Shown piece by piece: positions 18,000 through 28,140 of a stretch of DNA of 64,000 nt. The notes beneath the pieces were generated by a model. That model was not told where the DNA came from, ran no database searches, and worked only from the letters and a program-made list of their open reading frames with translations. This DNA is from JABFXX01 sp036489755. Lineage in GTDB: Bacteria > Myxococcota_A > Polyangia > Haliangiales > Haliangiaceae. Every line of letters begins with the position of its first letter. Position 1 is the stretch's first letter. The stretch spans positions 88,170-152,169 of the forward strand of contig DASXFD010000091.1 in NCBI GenBank assembly GCA_036489755.1. The letters run 5' to 3'. A program made the translations under genes and the position numbers.

Positions 18000-18370
18000 G
18001 GAGTCACCTTCTTGAAGTAGCGCACGAGCTCGGGAGCGCCGATGCCGTGCTTCGCCGCCTCGGCCACGGCGCGATCGTAGATCGAGCGCAGCGCGCCCTG
18101 CTTGTCGGCGGGGGCGGGACGCTGATCGCTCGGAAACGTGCCACGGCCGCGCAGCGACACGATGTAACCGGCCTGATCGAGCTCCCGATAAGCGCGCGCG
18201 ACCGTGTTCGGGTTGATCGCGAGCCGATCGGCGAGGTCGTGGATCGTCGGCAATTGCTCGTCGCGACGCAGCGCCCCGGACGCGAGCGCGGCGGTGATCG
18301 CGTCGTAGATCTGGCGGTAAACGGGCACGCCGCGGTCGTAGTCGATCGTCAGCCCGAGCGGCACATGCAC
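17996..18370 (-). CDS. GntR-family (YtrA-type) transcriptional regulator
   Basis: The protein has 124 residues. It is a winged-helix DNA-binding domain with the GntR signature: GVPVYRQIYDAITAALASGAL, QLPTIHDLADRLAINPNTVARAYRELD, and GYIVSLRGRGTF. Only a short helical tail follows, which is typical of the YtrA subgroup that lacks a large effector domain. It starts at GTG 18370; the ATG at 18366 is out of frame. It is first in an operon with the DUF6159 protein (4-bp overlap). Autorepression through a site just upstream of the GTG is likely for this subgroup. Confidence 0.9.
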   Translation of the reverse strand: MHVPLGLTIDYDRGVPVYRQIYDAITAALASGALRRDEQLPTIHDLADRLAINPNTVARAYRELDQAGYIVSLRGRGTFPSDQRPAPADKQGALRSIYDRAVAEAAKHGIGAPELVRYFKKVTP

Positions 18371-18402
18371 ATTTTGCTATTCAACTAGTAAAAGTCAAGC
18401 GC
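18371..18402 (-). promoter_or_regulatory. Candidate promoter/operator of the GntR-DUF6159 operon
   Basis: An A/T-rich island in high-GC DNA lies directly upstream of the GntR start. On the minus strand a TTGACT hexamer at about 18400-18395 could serve as a -35 element. It is followed by ACTAGT and the inverted repeat CTA-N6-TAG, a plausible operator for a dimeric regulator. No strong -10 hexamer is visible, so the exact start site is uncertain. Confidence 0.4.
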
Positions 18403-18436
18403 CCGCAGACTGCGGCGGTGCGCGTATGATCGAACG

Positions 18437-19585
<1,149 letters not shown>

Positions 19586-20917
19586 TCAGAGCGCCTGCAG
19601 GAACGCGACGAGATCGGACTGATCTTGCGCGGTGAGCCCGATCGCGAAGCGCTGCTCGTAGAACGCGACGACCGCGGCGAGCGTCGCCGCCGAGCCGTCG
19701 TGAAAATACGGTGCGCGCATCGCGAGCGCGCGCAGCGTCGGCACCTTGAACTTGCTCATGTCGGCAAACGCGCCGGTGATCAGCGCGAGGCCCGGATCGG
19801 TCGTTTGCGCCGTCGCGCCGTCGGAGCTCCGCGCGAACGTGTAGAGCGGGAGGTCGGGCGTGCGACGCGATGCGGCCGCGACGCCGGTGGCGGCGTACAT
19901 CGCGTTCGCATTGCCGCCCGCGGCCGGGTTGTCGTGACACGTCGCGCACGTGCCCTGCTGATCGGCAATCCCGGCGACGCCGCTGATCGCGAACGCGCGC
20001 GTTTCGAAGATCTGCTCGCCGCGCGCGATCGAGGCCTGTGCCGGCGATGCCGAGCCATTCCACGTCGCGTACAGCGCGAGCACCGGCCCGCTCTTCGGCG
20101 TGGTCGCGATCTGCGACAACGCGAGCGGACCGCCGGTCGCGCCGCTGCCATCGAGCGCACCGGCGGCGGTGTCGTAGCTCTGCGCCGTCGACGTCTCGCT
20201 CTCGAACTCGACGATCGCGGCCATCTGATCCGGATCGATCGACGTCGCCTGCGCGTGGCCCTGCGTCGCATCCGAGGCTTGCGACGTCAGCGACGCCTCG
20301 CGGCCGTCCCACATGATGCTCGTCAGAAATCGCAGGTTCGTCGCCGGCAGCGGCCTGCGAAACAGCGACAGCTCGGCCGCGCTCGCGAAGCCGTACGGAT
20401 CGTCGACGGCGGCGAGCGTGAAGTCGGCGCCCGCGGGCATCGCGATGCCGATGCGCAGCACGGCGCGCGACAGCAGCATGCTGTACGCCGACTGCATCGC
20501 GGCGAGCGTCGAGACGTCGGCGTACGGCGAGTTGGTGCCGTCGACGGTGCGAAAGATCGGATCCGTGCCGGCCGTCGCTTGAAAGCGCGCCTGCACGTCG
20601 GCGGGCGTGAACGACCAGCCCTCGGCTTGCACGTGACACGTGGCGCAGCTGCGCCCATTCGTGCCGAGCGACGTGGAGAACAAGCTCGCCGACGCCGAGC
20701 CGAGCACGCTGTCGCCGTAGCCGGTCGGATCGGGCGAGCCCACCGGCGGAGGCGGCGGCATTGCCGAACCCGCGTCCACGGCGCCATCGGCCGGGGCGAT
20801 CGGCGACGACGCATCGGGCGCGGTGGGCGTCGCTGCATCAACACCCGCTCGGTCCTGCGCGTGCGGTGTGCAGGACACCAGTGCCAGCGCGGCGGCGGCC
20901 GTCTGGATTCCTCGCAT
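19586..20917 (-). CDS. Di-heme cytochrome c peroxidase/MauG-family lipoprotein
   Basis: The protein has 443 residues. It starts at ATG 20917 with a lipobox (LALVSCTP) and a Pro/Ala/Asp linker. Two heme c sites CxxCH are present: CATCH at about 91-95 and CATCH at about 324-328. Segments of the bacterial di-heme peroxidase family are visible, including GRSCATCHVQAEGWSF, FKVPTLRALAMRAPYFHDGS and a C-terminal LVAFLQAL. The family reduces hydrogen peroxide or performs high-potential oxidation with electrons from small cytochromes or cupredoxins. The divergent neighbour at 21050 is a cupredoxin, a plausible electron partner. The open frame upstream of 20917 (to 22678) overlaps real plus-strand genes and is not coding. 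Confidence 0.9.
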   Translation of the reverse strand: MRGIQTAAAALALVSCTPHAQDRAGVDAATPTAPDASSPIAPADGAVDAGSAMPPPPPVGSPDPTGYGDSVLGSASASLFSTSLGTNGRSCATCHVQAEGWSFTPADVQARFQATAGTDPIFRTVDGTNSPYADVSTLAAMQSAYSMLLSRAVLRIGIAMPAGADFTLAAVDDPYGFASAAELSLFRRPLPATNLRFLTSIMWDGREASLTSQASDATQGHAQATSIDPDQMAAIVEFESETSTAQSYDTAAGALDGSGATGGPLALSQIATTPKSGPVLALYATWNGSASPAQASIARGEQIFETRAFAISGVAGIADQQGTCATCHDNPAAGGNANAMYAATGVAAASRRTPDLPLYTFARSSDGATAQTTDPGLALITGAFADMSKFKVPTLRALAMRAPYFHDGSAATLAAVVAFYEQRFAIGLTAQDQSDLVAFLQAL

Positions 20918-21049
20918 GCGTTCGAGCAAAGCAAGCGACGTACCGGTAACAACCGAGCCGTGGCGCTCGCCGGCGGCGACGCAACAAGCGTTCACACCTG
21001 AGCGGCATTTCGGAATGCGACTCGCGACGCGACGTATCCTCTGTGGACC

Positions 21050-21529
21050 ATGACTCGTTGCCTCGTTCTCGTCGTCGCTCTGGTCGCGTGCAGCAGTGAC
21101 AACAATCGCGCGACCGATGCGCCGCACGCTGCGATCGATAGCCGGATGGCCGACGCGGCGCGAGGTTCCGGATCGGGCTCGGGCTCGGGCTCGGGTTCCG
21201 GATCGGGATCGGCGGCTTCGACCGTGATCGTCGTGCCGAATTGCACGAACGTCGCCGCGGGCGACATCGGCGCGACCATCGGGACGACCGAGAGCGACAC
21301 GTTCTCGCCGGCGACCGCGACGATCACGGCCGGCCAGTACGTGAAGTTTACGACGACCGGCGATCACAACTTCCAGAACCAGCCGGGTGCGGCAGGGTCG
21401 GCCACGTTCGTCTCGGGCGCGCCGGGCTCGCAAACCACGTGCTTGCAGTTCACCGTCGCGGGCTCGTATCCGTTCGAATGTGTCGTCCACGCGTCGATGG
21501 GCATGACCGGCACCCTGACCGTGAACTGA
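21050..21529 (+). CDS. Plastocyanin-like cupredoxin lipoprotein
   Basis: The protein has 159 residues. The lipobox is VVALVACSS, followed by a linker with a long Gly-Ser repeat (about residues 39-54). The cupredoxin domain has the type 1 copper ligands in the expected order: His106 (GDHNF), then Cys144, His147 and Met152 with C-x2-H-x4-M spacing, exactly as in plastocyanin. It should be a one-electron carrier anchored on the outer surface or in the periplasm. It is divergent from the di-heme peroxidase with about 130 bp between starts, so a shared regulatory region and electron transfer between the two are likely. The electron-transfer link is inferred. Confidence 0.9.
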   Translation: MTRCLVLVVALVACSSDNNRATDAPHAAIDSRMADAARGSGSGSGSGSGSGSGSAASTVIVVPNCTNVAAGDIGATIGTTESDTFSPATATITAGQYVKFTTTGDHNFQNQPGAAGSATFVSGAPGSQTTCLQFTVAGSYPFECVVHASMGMTGTLTVN

Positions 21530-21565
21530 GTTGCATCCGCGCCTGCGGCCGCGCATCACTAATAG

Positions 21566-23035
21566 ATGGTGAGGCGCGTGCTCCGCATCGTTGGGTGGCT
21601 GATCCGCAAGACGCTCTACGTCACGTGGGTCGCGCTGATGATCGCGACGCCGCTGGTCGGCTTCTGGCTCGCATCGTCGCTCGCCGCGTTCGACAACGCC
21701 TCGCAGTGGATCGCGCTCGCGGTCGGCCTGTTGTTGTTTCCGATCGTGCCGGTCGGCTGGGAGCTGTTCTCCGCGTGGCGTCGTGCGCGGCGCGGCGCGA
21801 CGAACAAGCCGATCCTGACGCGGCTCGATCGGCTCGTACTGCGCACGCTGCTCGTCAACGGCGCATTCCTCGGCGCGATGATGTGGCGCGCGCCGCACAC
21901 GGCGTTTCGCGCGCTCGCCGTGCGGGGCGACTGGATGCTCGACGGCTACGACGGCGAGCTCGCGAGCCAGGCGCGCGGCGTCCTGCTGTCGTTCGCCGAT
22001 CGCTTCGAGCATCGCGTGCACGACGCCGGCGACGCGACGACGTACGGCACGAGCACGGCGCCGCCGCCCGAGCCGCAGCCCGGCGCGACGATCTACGACC
22101 TCGCGCGGCCGATCCAGCCGAAAGATCCGAACGGCTGGCCGCTGCCGGCCGAGCCCGACGCGCTCGTCACCGCGATTCCCGATTCCGCACAGACGAGCGT
22201 CGCGGCCGTCGGCAAGTTCTTCGCCGAGCGGATCTCCGACAAGCGCATGCTCGCCAAGGCGCTGCACGATTACGTCGTGCTCCGCCTGCACTACGACACG
22301 CCGACGTCGCTCTTGACCGGAGCGGCGCTCGCGACTCGCCCGTCGCAACAAGCCGACGACGTGTTCGCGGCACGCACCGGCGTGTGCGAAGGCTACGCGC
22401 GCCTCATGCAGGCGCTCGGTCAGGCCGCCGGCCTCGAGATGGCGTACATCACCGGCTATATTCGCGACGCGCATCGCAACGCAGGCGCCGCCACCACCGA
22501 CGACGCGATCAAAGCGGCGCTCGAAGGCAACCTGCACGCGTGGAACGCCGTGAAGATCGACGGCCAGTGGCTGTTCGTCGACGCGACATGGGACGATCCG
22601 GCCAGCGACGACGGCACGCAGACGTTGAGCGAGACGTATCTGTTCACGCCGCCGCGCTGGTTCGGGCTCGATCACCATCCGATGGAAGACGCGTGGCAGC
22701 TCCTGCCAAATCCGATCGGCATCGGCGACTTCTCGCGCCAGCCGCTGCTGTCACCGACCATCGGCGAGCTCGGGCTCGTGCTCGAGGAACCGAACCGCTC
22801 GCAGGTCACCGCCGACAACGGCGCCGTGCACCTAGAGATCGGCAACCCGTTCGGCGCGGGAGTCGTCGCGCAGATCGTCGGCGGCGAAGCGTGCGGCGAT
22901 CGCGCCCACGACGTACGGGTCGAGCTCGCGTGCATCGTGCCGCCGGGCCAGCACGAGATCGAGCTGTTCGGCGCGAAGGACGCCGCCGCGCACACGTATC
23001 AATACGTCGGCTCGATCATGGTCAACGATCGCTGA
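21566..23035 (+). CDS. Membrane-anchored transglutaminase-like protein
   Basis: The protein has 489 residues. Three N-terminal hydrophobic helices (about 17-42, 44-70 and 93-105) precede an extracytoplasmic region. A transglutaminase-like cysteine-protease fold follows, with Cys274 (TGVCEGYARLMQALG), His324 (LHAWNAVKIDGQW) and Asp339 (FVDATWDD), the expected Cys-His-Asp triad in order. The C-terminal part (about 400-489) is beta-rich. Related bacterial proteins cross-link or hydrolyse peptides at the cell surface, but the substrate is not evident. It is convergent with the double-glycine peptide gene at 23082, 46 bp apart; a processing relation is conceivable but unsupported. Confidence 0.88.
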   Translation: MVRRVLRIVGWLIRKTLYVTWVALMIATPLVGFWLASSLAAFDNASQWIALAVGLLLFPIVPVGWELFSAWRRARRGATNKPILTRLDRLVLRTLLVNGAFLGAMMWRAPHTAFRALAVRGDWMLDGYDGELASQARGVLLSFADRFEHRVHDAGDATTYGTSTAPPPEPQPGATIYDLARPIQPKDPNGWPLPAEPDALVTAIPDSAQTSVAAVGKFFAERISDKRMLAKALHDYVVLRLHYDTPTSLLTGAALATRPSQQADDVFAARTGVCEGYARLMQALGQAAGLEMAYITGYIRDAHRNAGAATTDDAIKAALEGNLHAWNAVKIDGQWLFVDATWDDPASDDGTQTLSETYLFTPPRWFGLDHHPMEDAWQLLPNPIGIGDFSRQPLLSPTIGELGLVLEEPNRSQVTADNGAVHLEIGNPFGAGVVAQIVGGEACGDRAHDVRVELACIVPPGQHEIELFGAKDAAAHTYQYVGSIMVNDR

Positions 23036-23081
23036 CGTGGCTCGGCTACGTGCTCGTCGACCACCGCACGTGATCTCTGGC

Positions 23082-23411
23082 CTAGCGACGCCGTGGGTTC
23101 GCCGGGATCGAGCTGAGCGCGGGAATCGGCCCGCCGCTGTTGCGGTCGAGCACGCCGGTGGTGTTGCCGGCCTGGACGAACCCACTCGCGAGCGAGTCGC
23201 CGACGCCGTGGCCCTGGCGCATCGAGCCCGCGAACTCGGAGACGCCGCGGCCGAGCGCGAACGGCGCGGCGGCAACCATCGAGCCCGCGGCGGTCGTGTA
23301 GCGCGACGCGTCCTCGACGAAGCCCCAGAAACCACCCTCGCCGCCGGCGACGGCGGCGAGTTGATCGAGGTCGATGTTCAGGAAGGTTTCGGTCGCAAAG
23401 TTCTTCGTCAT
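23082..23411 (-). CDS. Double-glycine-leader peptide (bacteriocin/RiPP-like precursor candidate)
   Basis: The protein has 109 residues. ATG 23411 has a good ribosome site (GGAGA, 7 nt spacing). The N-terminus contains FLNIDLDQLAAVAGG, matching the classical double-glycine leader pattern (hydrophobic and acidic helix, then GG at residues 23-24) recognised by C39-peptidase ABC exporters. The mature part would be about 85 residues, rich in Gly/Ala/Ser with amphipathic stretches (SMVAAAPFALGRGVSEFAGSM) and no cysteine. It ends in a basic PRRR tail. No exporter, immunity or modification gene is adjacent, so it is an orphan. It could be a secreted antimicrobial or signalling peptide; this is inferred from the leader only. 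Confidence 0.65.
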   Translation of the reverse strand: MTKNFATETFLNIDLDQLAAVAGGEGGFWGFVEDASRYTTAAGSMVAAAPFALGRGVSEFAGSMRQGHGVGDSLASGFVQAGNTTGVLDRNSGGPIPALSSIPANPRRR

Positions 23412-23768
23412 GACACGTTCTCCGGTTGGTTGGTTGAAGTCTGCTTGCGACTTCCCCACGTGCAGCCGATGTGCCGGTGCGACCACGCCGCGACGATGCG
23501 ACGTTATGGCGTCGCAGGCGGTGATGCGTGCAGCCCGAACTAAACGAAGTGCTGCACGGACGTGACGATGCCCGACAACGGGCGAGTAGATGCCGAGTCA
23601 TTCAGCACGCTGCGTGCCACGGCTCCGGCGATGATCATTCGCGCACTTGACCACCGGTGCTCGTCAACCCGAGGTTGCGGCGTTGCGTACACTGGCTCCA
23701 GTCGACAAGTACGAGCGGGGCAGCGTTCTGGATCGGACCTTTTTGTCGGCCCAGGCGTCTGAACGTTC
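23412..23768 (+). other. Gene-free region between divergent genes
   Basis: This 357-bp stretch lies between the starts of the double-glycine peptide (leftward) and the lipoprotein at 23769 (rightward), so it must hold both promoters. I see the ribosome site of the peptide gene at its left end, but no convincing -35/-10 pair, hairpin or RNA gene. The open frames here are short and lack codon bias. Confidence 0.5.
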
Positions 23769-26018
23769 ATGCGCATCTTGATGGTGCTCGCGGTCCTGTC
23801 GGCATGCACGCGTGCGACGCCCGCGGACGCGCAACCCACGCCCACGCCCGCCGTCGCGCCGGCCGTCGCGCCGGTGCCGCCGACCCCGACCATGCCGCCG
23901 ATCGCCACGCCGCCATATCCCGAGCCGCCGCAGCAGCACGCCGCGTGGACGCCGCCGACGTCGAAGCTGCCGCCGGCGGTGACCGCGGCCGCCGTGAAGT
24001 TGTTCGATCAAGGTCTCGCCGATCCGCGCGGCTGCGACTATCGCGAGATCGAAGTCGACGTCGGCGAGCCGTGGCAGGGCGTAGCGTCGCCGTTCAAGAC
24101 GCACGGCTGGGTGCTGCCGGGCACGCAGTTCGCGGTCGCGTGGAACGGCCTCGTTTATCGCACGCGCTCGATCGGTGCGCCGGCCGACGTCGCCAAGGAC
24201 GTGCGTGCGATCCTCGCCGCCGACGAGGCTGCACGTCGGCAATCCGAGAAGGACAACCCGGGGTCCGGCTACCAGCGCTTTCCGGCGGCGGGCGAGGGCT
24301 ACGCCGTCGCGACCGAGACCGTGACCGCGATGAAGGCGGTCGTGCTGCTGAGGCTCGGCCAGCCCGCGCTCGCCGAGAAGATCTGGAAGACCGCGGTCGA
24401 GAACCGGCAGATCGATCCGTACGCGGCGCTCGCCGACGACTGGCTGTGGGCGATGTTCGAGCGCGGCATCACGGCGCACATGCGAGGCGACGTCGCGCTC
24501 GCGATCGAGAGCTGGCGGCGGCTGCCCGCGCTCGCGAAGGCGATGCCCGCGCCGGATCCGAACACGCGCGGCCCGGACTTTCTCAGCGACATCGATCAAC
24601 TCCTCGCCGACGAGCAGCGTCGCGCGGCGGCGCCGGAGCCTCCGCTCGATCTCGTCAAGCTCGCGTCGCGGCCGCAGACCGAGCGCATCGGGCGATTGAT
24701 CGCCGCGCTCGATCAAGTCGCGGCGCGGCAGATGGGCCAGCCCGGCGGCGTCGCGCTCGGCGAGGATCCGATCATTCAAGCGCTGATCAAGGAAGGCGAT
24801 CCCGCGGTCGAGCCGCTGATCACCGCGTTCGAGACCGACCACCGGCGCACGCGCTCGGTGCAGTTCTGGCGCGACTTCGCGCGGCAACGCGACGTGTTGT
24901 TCGTCTACGAAGCCGCGTACGTCGCGCTGTCGGGCGTGCTCGACATGTCGTTCTTCACGCCGGTGTCGACGGGCGACAACCTCACCGCACGCGGCACCGC
25001 CGGGCGGCTCGAGGTCGGCACGGAGCTGCTCGCGTACTGGAAGCAATGGAAAGGCGTGCCGCTGGCCGAACGCCAGTACCGGATGTTCGCCGACGACAAG
25101 CTCGGTGCCGAAAAGTGGCTGACCGCGGCCGCGCAGATCACGCAGCCGACGAACGTCACGACGGTGCCGTCGAGCAGCATCGATCGATGGGTCGAGACCA
25201 CGCCGCTGCCGGCCGGCGCCAAGCCGGCGCTTCGCGGCGAGGCGCTGCGCACGAAGCGATCGCCGAGCGTGACCGCGCTGTTCTTGCGCCGGCTGCCCGC
25301 GATGTCGGGCTGGCGCCAGCAAACCGCGTTGCTCGAATCGTTCGCGGCGTGGGATCCGGCGGCCGCGAAGCCCGAGCTCGCGAAGGCGGTGCGCGCGCTG
25401 ATCGCAAACTGGGTGACCAGCGGCGGCACCGGCGACAAGCCGTACATCGGCGCCGCGATCGCCGAGCTGACGACTGCGCGCGCCGATGCCCGCGATCCGG
25501 CCGCGCTCGCCGATTACGCGGGCTGGATCGCGACGACCTCACCGAGCGACGCCGACATCGACGCGGTCGCGTGGTTCGCGCCGATGATCGCGCACCCGAA
25601 AGATCCCGCGATCGCGGCCGCGGCGCGCACGCTGTTCACCACATCGCCGTGGGTGCCGCTGCTGTCGAAGAAGGGCTCGTACTACATGCTCGACGTGATC
25701 GGATCGGATCTCGTTCACGTGCCCGCATTCCGCGATTATTTGATCGGCCAGCTCGGCAATCGCGACAAGCTCGGCACCGTGCGCATGCGTCGAGGCGACA
25801 TCGACGTCCAGACCGACGGCTTTCAGCAATCGCAAGGGGTCGATGCCAAGGATCCGCTGGTGCCGAAAGAAGGCGCGATCGAGACGCTGCGTTACGCCGA
25901 TCAGATCGCCGACTCGGTGTCGTCGCGCGACGGCGCCCCGAAGTTTCGCCGCTACTGGCCGGTCGCCGAACGCGACAAGGCGATCGCCGCGATCGCCGCG
26001 TGGCTGCGCACGCAGTAG
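23769..26018 (+). CDS. Large secreted lipoprotein, unknown function
   Basis: The protein has 749 residues. Its signal peptide has the lipobox LAVLSACTR (Cys13), followed by a Pro/Ala/Thr-rich linker (about 20-60). The remainder is mostly helical with TPR- or HEAT-like stretches (for example AVVLLRLGQPALAEKIWKTAV and RGDVALAIESWRRLPAL). There is a central region of moderate hydrophobicity and no recognisable catalytic motif. It is therefore more likely a scaffold or sensor than an enzyme. I do not recognise the family. It ends 36 bp before the frameshifted gene starting at 26055 and may share its transcript. Confidence 0.8.
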   Translation: MRILMVLAVLSACTRATPADAQPTPTPAVAPAVAPVPPTPTMPPIATPPYPEPPQQHAAWTPPTSKLPPAVTAAAVKLFDQGLADPRGCDYREIEVDVGEPWQGVASPFKTHGWVLPGTQFAVAWNGLVYRTRSIGAPADVAKDVRAILAADEAARRQSEKDNPGSGYQRFPAAGEGYAVATETVTAMKAVVLLRLGQPALAEKIWKTAVENRQIDPYAALADDWLWAMFERGITAHMRGDVALAIESWRRLPALAKAMPAPDPNTRGPDFLSDIDQLLADEQRRAAAPEPPLDLVKLASRPQTERIGRLIAALDQVAARQMGQPGGVALGEDPIIQALIKEGDPAVEPLITAFETDHRRTRSVQFWRDFARQRDVLFVYEAAYVALSGVLDMSFFTPVSTGDNLTARGTAGRLEVGTELLAYWKQWKGVPLAERQYRMFADDKLGAEKWLTAAAQITQPTNVTTVPSSSIDRWVETTPLPAGAKPALRGEALRTKRSPSVTALFLRRLPAMSGWRQQTALLESFAAWDPAAAKPELAKAVRALIANWVTSGGTGDKPYIGAAIAELTTARADARDPAALADYAGWIATTSPSDADIDAVAWFAPMIAHPKDPAIAAAARTLFTTSPWVPLLSKKGSYYMLDVIGSDLVHVPAFRDYLIGQLGNRDKLGTVRMRRGDIDVQTDGFQQSQGVDAKDPLVPKEGAIETLRYADQIADSVSSRDGAPKFRRYWPVAERDKAIAAIAAWLRTQ

Positions 26019-26054
26019 GGACAGCTTTCGGCAGTTGCGGTGTTACCGCGCCTG

Positions 26055-26568
26055 ATGGCCCGACTCTTGGTCGTGTGGAACGCCGCGGTGACCTGCGGGC
26101 TCGCCGTGGTCGTGTGCAGGCAGCTCGTCGAGCCGGCGGCCGCGGCGCCGCGCGTGATGAAATTCGACGAGCTCGACGCCCAGCGCATCAACATCGTCGA
26201 GCCCGACGGCAAGCCGCGCATGATCCTCGCGAGCGCCGCGCGCTATCCCGGCGTGTTCTGGGACGGCAAGGAGTATCCGCATCCCGGCCGCACGAAAGGC
26301 GGCCTCCTCTACTTCAACGAACGACGGCACCGAAGCCGGCGCCGCGCGCGCCGCGGCCGAGCAGCATGCGCAAGCCGTCGCGAACGAGATGGGCGACTCG
26401 GCGGTGCGGCTGTTCGCCGGCAAACGGCAAGACGACGCGATGCTCGAGCTCTATGACAAGCACGGCGTGCCGCGCTCGCGCCTGCAAGTCGACGGCGCGG
26501 GCGCGCCGAGCTTGGAATTTCTCGACGCGAGCGGCAAGCCGACTGCTCGCCTGCCCGCGAAGAGATGA
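26055..26568 (+). pseudogene. Frameshifted membrane-anchored protein gene
   Basis: Two reading frames join into one plausible protein of about 170 residues. The first (ATG 26055 to about 26318) gives an N-terminal membrane helix and KFDELDAQRINIVEPDGKPRMILA. It continues to GLLYFNE, where the frame degenerates into Arg-rich sequence. In another frame the sequence resumes as NDGTEAGAARAAAEQ and DSAVRLFAGKRQDDAMLELYDKHG, ending at TGA 26566-26568. The junction aacgaacgacgg (26316-26327) fits an extra A near 26320. Restoring the frame would give FNDDGTEAG. It is either a recent inactivation or a sequencing error. The two halves share a repeated pattern (VEPDGKPRMIL / LDASGKPTARL). Confidence 0.7.
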
Positions 26569-26658
26569 CACAGGTGTGCGCTGGCGCTCGTCGGCCGTCG
26601 ACAAAACGTTCGCGATCAGCGCAGCCAACCCGCGACGTTTCCGGCATGGTTATAAGAA

Positions 26659-28140
26659 ATGCAGGAGCGCGCTCGGACCGGCATCGACGGCCTCGACCAC
26701 GTCTTGATGGGCGGGTTGCCGCGCAACCGCCTCTATCTGATCGAAGGCGACCCCGGCGTCGGCAAGACGACCATCGCGTTGCAGTTCTTGCTGGCGGGGC
26801 TCGCGGCGGGCGAGCGCACGCTGTACGTGACGCTCTCCGAGACCAAGGACGAGATCGACGCGGTCGCGCGGTCGCACGGCTGGTCGCTCGACGGCGTCGC
26901 GATGTTCGAGCTGTCGGCACTCGAGCAACTGCTGACGATCGATGCGGAGAACACGATCTTCCGGTCGTCGGACGTCGAGCTCGGCGAGATCACGCACGTC
27001 CTGCAACGCCGGATCGACGAGGTCATGCCGGATCGCCTCGTGTTCGACTCGCTGTCGGAGCTGCGCTTGCTCGCGCAGAACGCGCTGCGCTACCGGCGCG
27101 AGGTGCTCAGCCTGAAGACGTTCTTCTCGACCAAGAAGTGCACGGTCCTCTTGCTCGACGATCGGACGTCCGAGCCGGGCGACCAACAGCTGCAGAGCAT
27201 CGCGCACGGCGTGATCACGCTGGACCAGCTCGCGCCCGAATACGGTGGCGATCGCCGGCGGCTGCGCGTCGCGAAGCTGCGCGGCGCGCCGTTTCGTAGC
27301 GGCTATCACGACGTCACGATCGAGACAGGTGGCGTTCAGGTGTTTCCGCGGCTCGTCGCGGCCGAGCACAAGGGTGAATTCACGCGAACGCCGTTGTCGA
27401 GCGGGCTGGCAGAGCTCGATGCGCTGCTCGGCGGCGGAGTCGATCGCGGCACGAGCACGCTCGTGCTCGGCAACGCGGGCACCGGCAAGTCATCGATCGT
27501 CCTGCAGTACGCGTGCTCGGTCGCCGCGCGCGGCGAACGCGCTGCGATCTTCGCGTTCGACGAGCTGCGCGCCACCGCGACGCACCGCGCCGAGGCGCTG
27601 GGCCTGAAGATCGGCGAGCACCTCGAGAGCGGACACGTGCGGATCCAGCAGGTCGATCCCGCGGAGCTGTCGCCGGGCCAGCTCGCGCACCTCATCATGG
27701 ATCTCACGGAGCGCGAAGGCTTCACGTTCATCGCGATCGATACGTTGAACGGCTATCTCCACGCGATGCCGAGCGAGCACCACTTGTATCTCCAACTCCA
27801 CGAGCTGTTGTCGTATCTCGGGCAGCGCGGCGTGACGACGATGATGGTGCTGGCGCAGGCCGGCGCCATCAAGGAAATGCAGAGCCCGGTGGACATCAGC
27901 TACATCGCCGACAACGTCTTGCTGCTGCGGTTCTTCGAAGCGCAGGGCCGGATCCGCAAGGCGATCTCCGTCGTCAAGAAACGCACCGGCCGCCACGAAG
28001 ACACGATTCGCGAGCTGTCGCTCGACAGCAATGGCTTGCACGTCGGGGCGCCGCTCGTCGCGTTTCAGGGCGTGTTGACCGGCGTGCCCGTCTATCACGG
28101 GCACGCCACCGAGCTGGAGCACGATGGCCAAATCGAGTGA
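26659..28140 (+). CDS. Double-domain KaiC-family ATPase
   Basis: The protein has 493 residues and two RecA/KaiC domains. Domain 1 opens with RTGIDGLDHVLMGGLP and has Walker A GDPGVGKTT (about 30-38) and a Walker B-like LVFDSLSEL. Domain 2 opens with SGLAELDALLGGG and has Walker A GNAGTGKSS (about 273-281) and FIAIDTLNGYL. The KaiC catalytic Glu pairs are replaced by SE in domain 1 (TLSETKDE) and DE in domain 2 (AFDELRAT), retaining one acidic residue each. Such non-clock KaiC proteins are usually signal-transduction ATPases. The 3' end overlaps the hybrid histidine kinase by 17 bp, so the two are produced together. No KaiA or KaiB lies in the window. Confidence 0.92.
   Translation: MQERARTGIDGLDHVLMGGLPRNRLYLIEGDPGVGKTTIALQFLLAGLAAGERTLYVTLSETKDEIDAVARSHGWSLDGVAMFELSALEQLLTIDAENTIFRSSDVELGEITHVLQRRIDEVMPDRLVFDSLSELRLLAQNALRYRREVLSLKTFFSTKKCTVLLLDDRTSEPGDQQLQSIAHGVITLDQLAPEYGGDRRRLRVAKLRGAPFRSGYHDVTIETGGVQVFPRLVAAEHKGEFTRTPLSSGLAELDALLGGGVDRGTSTLVLGNAGTGKSSIVLQYACSVAARGERAAIFAFDELRATATHRAEALGLKIGEHLESGHVRIQQVDPAELSPGQLAHLIMDLTEREGFTFIAIDTLNGYLHAMPSEHHLYLQLHELLSYLGQRGVTTMMVLAQAGAIKEMQSPVDISYIADNVLLLRFFEAQGRIRKAISVVKKRTGRHEDTIRELSLDSNGLHVGAPLVAFQGVLTGVPVYHGHATELEHDGQIE

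Noticed and set aside
21163..21212. Gly-Ser microsatellite as a repeat element
   Set aside because: It is in frame and encodes the linker of the cupredoxin lipoprotein; a similar linker occurs at about 57597.
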